DNA from: Leptolinea sp. UBA5366
Lineage (GTDB): Bacteria; Chloroflexota; Anaerolineae; Anaerolineales; Anaerolineaceae
NCBI GenBank assembly: GCA_002407845.1
Contig: DHPK01000036.1
Coordinates: 1 to 44,494, forward strand
Length of the DNA stretch: 44,494 nt
Reading direction: 5' to 3'
Below the pieces are notes generated by a model. That model had not been told where the DNA came from. It did not search any database and saw nothing but the letters and a program-made list of their open reading frames with translations. The translations under genes were made by a program, and so were the position numbers. Below are positions 41,760 to 44,494 of the stretch, one piece after another; the stretch's first letter is position 1, and every line of letters starts with the position of its first letter.

Positions 41760-41790
41760 CAGACGGACGCTTCATAAAGGCGTCCGTCTG
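41760..41790 (+). terminator. Hairpin after binding-protein gene 1
   Basis: CAGACGGACGC with its perfect 11-nt complement around TTCATAAAG. The following AAAATTATTT is a poor U tract, so efficiency is uncertain. Confidence 0.6.
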
Positions 41791-41857
41791 AAAATTATTT
41801 GGCAATCGCACTTTCCAAATTGAATCCTCCCGCTGTCACCGGTAGAAAAATTGCCCC

Positions 41858-41887
41858 TTGCAAAAAATGGTGAATCTGTGCTATAAA
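41858..41887 (+). promoter_or_regulatory. Promoter of the Tyr leader
   Basis: TTGCAA (41858-41863), an 18-nt spacer and TATAAA (41882-41887). The leader ATG begins 6 nt after the -10 box, where transcription should start. Confidence 0.65.
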
Positions 41888-41893
41888 AGGCAT

Positions 41894-41980
41894 ATGCAAA
41901 AGACGCCATTCACAAATGCTTATGGTTATTATTACTACCGAGGACCGCGCAAAATTGTGCAGCGTGTTGTTTTTGCATAA
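41894..41980 (+). CDS. Tyr-rich attenuator leader peptide
   Basis: A 28-residue frame, ATG to TAA. It contains AYGYYYYRGPRKIVQR: five Tyr codons within six (41921-41938), four of them consecutive. A ribosome halted there would cover the GCGCA of segment 1 (41947-41951). The RGP and VQR residues echo the Phe leader, and the GTG-CAG-CGT codons for VQR form RNA segment 2. No Shine-Dalgarno sequence; probably leaderless. Confidence 0.85.
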   Translation: MQKTPFTNAYGYYYYRGPRKIVQRVVFA

Positions 41981-42028
41981 ATCTTTCTGGTAAGCAAAAA
42001 AGACCTCCTGCGCAACGGGAGGTCTTTT
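41947..42028 (+). promoter_or_regulatory. Tyr-responsive transcription attenuator
   Basis: Segment 2 (TTGTGCAG, 41955-41962) pairs with segment 3 (CTGCGCAA, 42008-42015) over 8 positions with one G-U; TTTTTGC (41970-41976) pairs with GCAAAAA (41994-42000) to extend it. Segment 1 GCGCA (41947-41951) can pair with TGTGC (41956-41960) as the competing 1:2 hairpin. Same architecture as the Phe leader, with a G-U where the Phe version has A-U, so the helix is kept despite change. Confidence 0.82.
41998..42028 (+). terminator. Attenuator terminator before binding-protein gene 2
   Basis: AAAAGACCTCC and GGAGGTCTTTT with loop TGCGCAACG, then ATTTT; 24 nt before the gene start. Confidence 0.88.
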
Positions 42029-42051
42029 ATTTTATAAAAGCGAGGATGATC

Positions 42052-43029
42052 ATGAAAAAACTTTCTATTTTGATATTGATTGCTGTGCTTGTTTCGATTC
42101 TCTCAGCCGGGTCAGTTTTGGCTGAAGATGACCTCATTAAAATCGGTATTCTGCAGCTGGTGGAGCACCCGGCATTGGACGCTGCCTATCAGGGATTTGT
42201 GGATGCGTTGACAGAAGCCGGATACACAGACGGCGTCAATATCGAGATTGATTATCAGAATGCGCAAGCGGATCAATCGAACCTGATGACGATCAGTGAA
42301 CGGTTCGTAAAAAATAAAGTTGATTTAATTCTGGCAATTGCAACGCCCGCTGCGCAGGCTGTTGCTTCCGCAACTACAGATATTCCGATTTTGTTTACTG
42401 CGGTAACAGACCCCGTTACTGCGCGGCTGGTTGAATCGAATGAAGTTCCGGGACTGAATGTGACTGGAACTACGGATGCCGGTCCGATCGACAAGCAAAT
42501 CGCTCTGCTGCTTGAAATGTTCCCTGAGTTTAAGAAACTCGGCATCATCTATAATTCATCTGAAATCAATTCTGAAGTTCAGGCGAAACAGGCAGAAGAA
42601 TTGGCAGCTGAATTGGGAATCTCGGTTGAGTTTGGGACGATCACTTCGGTCAATGACATCGAACAGGTCGCGATCTCAATGGCTGGCAAAATAGATGGAT
42701 TCTATGCACCGACCGATAACACAATCGCGTCTGCCATGCCTAATCTTGTCAAAGTTGCCGAAGAGAAGAAACTGCCAATTATCGGCAGCGAGCCGGGCAT
42801 GGTTGAAGGCGGCGCACTCGCAACAGTCGGGATCGATTATTACAAGCTCGGTTTCCAGACCGGAAAAATGGCGGAACGGATTCTGAAAGGCGAATCAATC
42901 CCGGCGGAAATGGCAGTTGAAGCGCTGACAGATGTCGACGTTGTCCTCAATCAGGATACTGCTAAAGCGATTGGCTTTGAATTTCCGCAGAGTGTGCGGG
43001 ACAGGGCTACCCGGATTATCGGCGAATAA
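42052..43029 (+). CDS. ABC substrate-binding protein (TrpX/ABC_sub_bind family), Tyr-leader controlled
   Basis: 325 residues, close paralogue of the preceding binding protein: long identical blocks such as NLMTISERFVKN, GTTDAGPIDKQ and YAPTDNTIASAMPNL. Signal peptide KKLSILILIAVLVSILSAGSVLA, then EDDLIKIGILQLVEHPALDAAYQG. The ATG at 42052 is preferred to that at 42046 because GAGG (42042-42045) is then 6 nt away. As with its sister, no permease or ATPase is adjacent, so both may share a transporter core encoded elsewhere. The Tyr leader suggests Tyr as ligand or signal. Confidence 0.9.
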   Translation: MKKLSILILIAVLVSILSAGSVLAEDDLIKIGILQLVEHPALDAAYQGFVDALTEAGYTDGVNIEIDYQNAQADQSNLMTISERFVKNKVDLILAIATPAAQAVASATTDIPILFTAVTDPVTARLVESNEVPGLNVTGTTDAGPIDKQIALLLEMFPEFKKLGIIYNSSEINSEVQAKQAEELAAELGISVEFGTITSVNDIEQVAISMAGKIDGFYAPTDNTIASAMPNLVKVAEEKKLPIIGSEPGMVEGGALATVGIDYYKLGFQTGKMAERILKGESIPAEMAVEALTDVDVVLNQDTAKAIGFEFPQSVRDRATRIIGE

Positions 43030-43044
43030 TTTCCACACACAAAT

Positions 43045-43080
43045 ACCTTTCGTGATCAGGGCATAATGCCAGCGAAAGGT
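43045..43080 (+). other. Branched inverted repeat after binding-protein gene 2
   Basis: ACCTTTCG (43045-43052) pairs with CGAAAGGT (43073-43080), enclosing a small GGCA-TAA-TGCC hairpin. No T run follows, so it may be an mRNA 3' stabiliser. Confidence 0.5.
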
Positions 43081-43110
43081 TTACGAAATCCGTTCTGGAT
43101 TAAAAAGATT

Positions 43111-43157
43111 GAACCAATCCTTCTTGTCTCTACTGAGAGAGAGGGTTGGTTCTTTTC
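43111..43157 (+). terminator. Terminator upstream of the polysaccharide locus
   Basis: GAACCAATCC pairs with GGGTTGGTTC (one G-U), with an inner CTCT-ACTG-AGAG hairpin, followed by TTTT. Confidence 0.7.
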
Positions 43158-43213
43158 GCTTATAAAGGTCCCGCAACCCTGCTTGAATAGTGGGCGAAAA
43201 TTTTGACGTCCTG

Positions 43214-43219
43214 TATAAT
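43214..43219 (+). promoter_or_regulatory. -10 box of the polysaccharide locus
   Basis: A perfect TATAAT ends 8 nt before the ATG at 43228; no Shine-Dalgarno, so probably leaderless. Confidence 0.5.
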
Positions 43220-43227
43220 AAAAGCTG

Positions 43228-43980
43228 ATGCCATATTTAGAGAAATACACCGCTCGCTGGAAGCTGAATGTGCTGCTTATGATCCTTGGCGGGATCGCGG
43301 GGCTGTTGTTTGCCCGAATCTTGCCGAATCGTTTTCAGGCAACAGGCTTTCTTACCGCGTCAATTGACTATCGGCTGACCGGCTCTCTGACAGATATTGA
43401 AGCCGACCGCATGCTCGGCGCAATGGAAGATATCATCAAATCTGATGAGGTGATTTCACGCGTTTGTCAGGCTGAATCTGACTGCAATAAAGCATCGTTT
43501 CTGAATCAAATTAAATTAGCGCGCACGAATGACAGCTGGCTGCTGACTGTTCTGGCTGAACCTGCCGACGAAGCAGTCCGGCTTACTGCCAGCTGGATGG
43601 AGCAGTCCCACGCAGCATTGACAGCTTGCTCTGAAAATGCAGCGGAAGCACGGACGCTTGAAAAAGCTTTAGACAACTTGAGCATGTGCGTAACCCGGAC
43701 AGGGAACCAGGCGGCTTTTTCAGACTGCCCGGCAGATACAGCTGAATTGTTCAGCCGAATTTCAGAGACCGCGCAGCTGCTGGCTGAAAAGCAGGAGCTG
43801 TCTCAAGGATTGTCGCCGGCTGTGGTGCTGGGCGGGCTGCAAAATGATCCAGCTGAAATTATCGTCAGACGGGCGGGACTGAATGACGGACTTTTGACGG
43901 TTCTCGGCTTTCTGATTGGGCTGCTCGTCTCATTGGTGATCCCCTTTCTGGCACCTGAATCCCAAAAAGCCGCCGGCTGA
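43228..43980 (+). CDS. Wzz-like polysaccharide chain-length/co-polymerase protein
   Basis: 250 residues. Two membrane helices, one near each end (about 13-31, LNVLLMILGGIAGLLFARI, and 222-241, LLTVLGFLIGLLVSLVIPFL), enclose an extracytoplasmic helical domain with four Cys-containing segments. This topology is that of polysaccharide co-polymerases (Wzz/CapA type), which set chain length. The typical proline-rich motif before the second helix is weak, so the call rests on topology and on the next gene. Confidence 0.6.
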   Translation: MPYLEKYTARWKLNVLLMILGGIAGLLFARILPNRFQATGFLTASIDYRLTGSLTDIEADRMLGAMEDIIKSDEVISRVCQAESDCNKASFLNQIKLARTNDSWLLTVLAEPADEAVRLTASWMEQSHAALTACSENAAEARTLEKALDNLSMCVTRTGNQAAFSDCPADTAELFSRISETAQLLAEKQELSQGLSPAVVLGGLQNDPAEIIVRRAGLNDGLLTVLGFLIGLLVSLVIPFLAPESQKAAG

Positions 43981-43984
43981 TCGC

Positions 43985-44494
43985 ATGAAAATTTCGAATC
44001 TGCTGGAAAAATTGACTAACCTTCCGATTTGGCCCCCCCTTTGGTTTCTGTTTTTCTTTTTACTGCCAGTCACGTCGATGCCTGCGGTCGTCAATCTGGT
44101 TCGGTCGGATGTGGTGGCTGCGCCATCCGGAGTCTTGTTAATTCTGCTGCTTGCTGGCTGGGTGATTCCGAAACTGCTGCTGGATGGACGTCTTTCCCGT
44201 AATTCATTTCCACTGTTGTGTTTTGTGCTAATCAGCCTGATTCTGACGGCTATCTCATTCTTTACGGATGTGCCCTCTTACAAATTTGCAGTGCCGCTGC
44301 GGTCAACCATGACAGCTGTTCTGACACTTTTTACTGGGCTTGGCTTTTTTCTGTCAGCGATGACTTGGGCTCAAGATCCCGCGCGGTTGCGATTTGCTAT
44401 CCGGATCCTAAATTGGAGCGGGGCGCTGATGCTGGGCTGGACGCTGCTTCAGGCTTTTTTCTGGTATACGACGCAAGGATACCCCGGCTGGATG
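43985..44494 (+). CDS. O-antigen ligase/polymerase-like membrane protein (3' end beyond window)
   Basis: The frame is open from the ATG at 43985 to the window end (170 codons). It has at least four hydrophobic segments (LWFLFFFLLPVTSMP; VLLILLLAGWVIPKLLL; LLCFVLISLILTAISFF; AVLTLFTGLGFFLSAM), as in the N-terminal half of Wzy/WaaL-type proteins. It starts 4 nt after the Wzz-like gene. No strong ribosome site. The family call is tentative because the periplasmic loop lies outside. Confidence 0.55.
   Translation, partial: MKISNLLEKLTNLPIWPPLWFLFFFLLPVTSMPAVVNLVRSDVVAAPSGVLLILLLAGWVIPKLLLDGRLSRNSFPLLCFVLISLILTAISFFTDVPSYKFAVPLRSTMTAVLTLFTGLGFFLSAMTWAQDPARLRFAIRILNWSGALMLGWTLLQAFFWYTTQGYPGWM

Noticed and set aside
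40560..42051. T-box riboswitches upstream of the binding-protein genes
   Set aside because: Leaders are only about 110 nt, lack a specifier stem and the T-box consensus; GGACCGCGC in the Tyr leader is a chance resemblance inside the reading frame.
43065..43205. Open frame after binding-protein gene 2 as a third leader peptide
   Set aside because: It has no run of one amino acid codon, no promoter directly before it and runs through the terminator into the next promoter region.

Overview
The window reads as a chromosomal segment of a Gram-positive-like anaerobic bacterium, most probably a Chloroflexota of the Anaerolineae type. The hints are Pro/Thr/Ala lipoprotein linkers, zinc-ribbon Ser/Thr kinases ending in one membrane helix, an ornithine/diamino-acid type MurE, many solute-binding-protein transporters, L-serine dehydratase, and no oxygen-linked genes. 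The assignment is inference. I saw no rRNA, tRNA, CRISPR array or insertion sequence.

Layout. 1-600: an array of about 78-bp direct repeats with no gene. 808-8219: an AT-richer carbohydrate/nucleoside locus: a BtpA/SgcQ-family gene diverging from an operon of GntR/UTRA regulator, PfkB kinase, ribose-type ABC ATPase, permease and binding protein (its 3' end looks frameshifted), then an ADP-ribosylglycohydrolase; one 18-bp palindrome sits between the divergent promoters. 8602-17842: an amidohydrolase, an eroded stretch, an ECF sigma / anti-sigma / ectodomain-paralogue operon, rdgB, L-serine dehydratase, a methyltransferase and an MFS exporter. 18598-23365: a BMP-type nucleoside ABC importer. 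23494-24662: an XRE regulator with a membrane partner and a GlsB/YeaQ protein. 24991-29154: a DapA-family lyase with a tripartite tricarboxylate transporter. 29220-34310: murE, SPFH plus Arc-like genes, an unknown gene and enolase. 34520-40525: twin zinc-ribbon kinases, TrkH/TrkA potassium uptake, and a PII-like protein coupled to a Ca2+/Na+ antiporter. 43228 to the end: the start of a polysaccharide export/polymerisation locus.

The most striking system is at 40590-43029. Two closely related orphan binding proteins of the TrpX/ABC_sub_bind family each follow a short open frame and an intrinsic terminator. The first frame carries six consecutive Phe codons; the second carries Tyr-Gly followed by four consecutive Tyr codons. 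In both, a GUGCAG segment near the end of the frame can pair with the 5' arm and loop of the terminator to form an extended antiterminator. This is the geometry of ribosome-mediated transcription attenuation, and it predicts that one paralogue responds to phenylalanine and the other to tyrosine. Both frames begin 6 nt after a TATAAA box, so they may be translated from leaderless transcripts.
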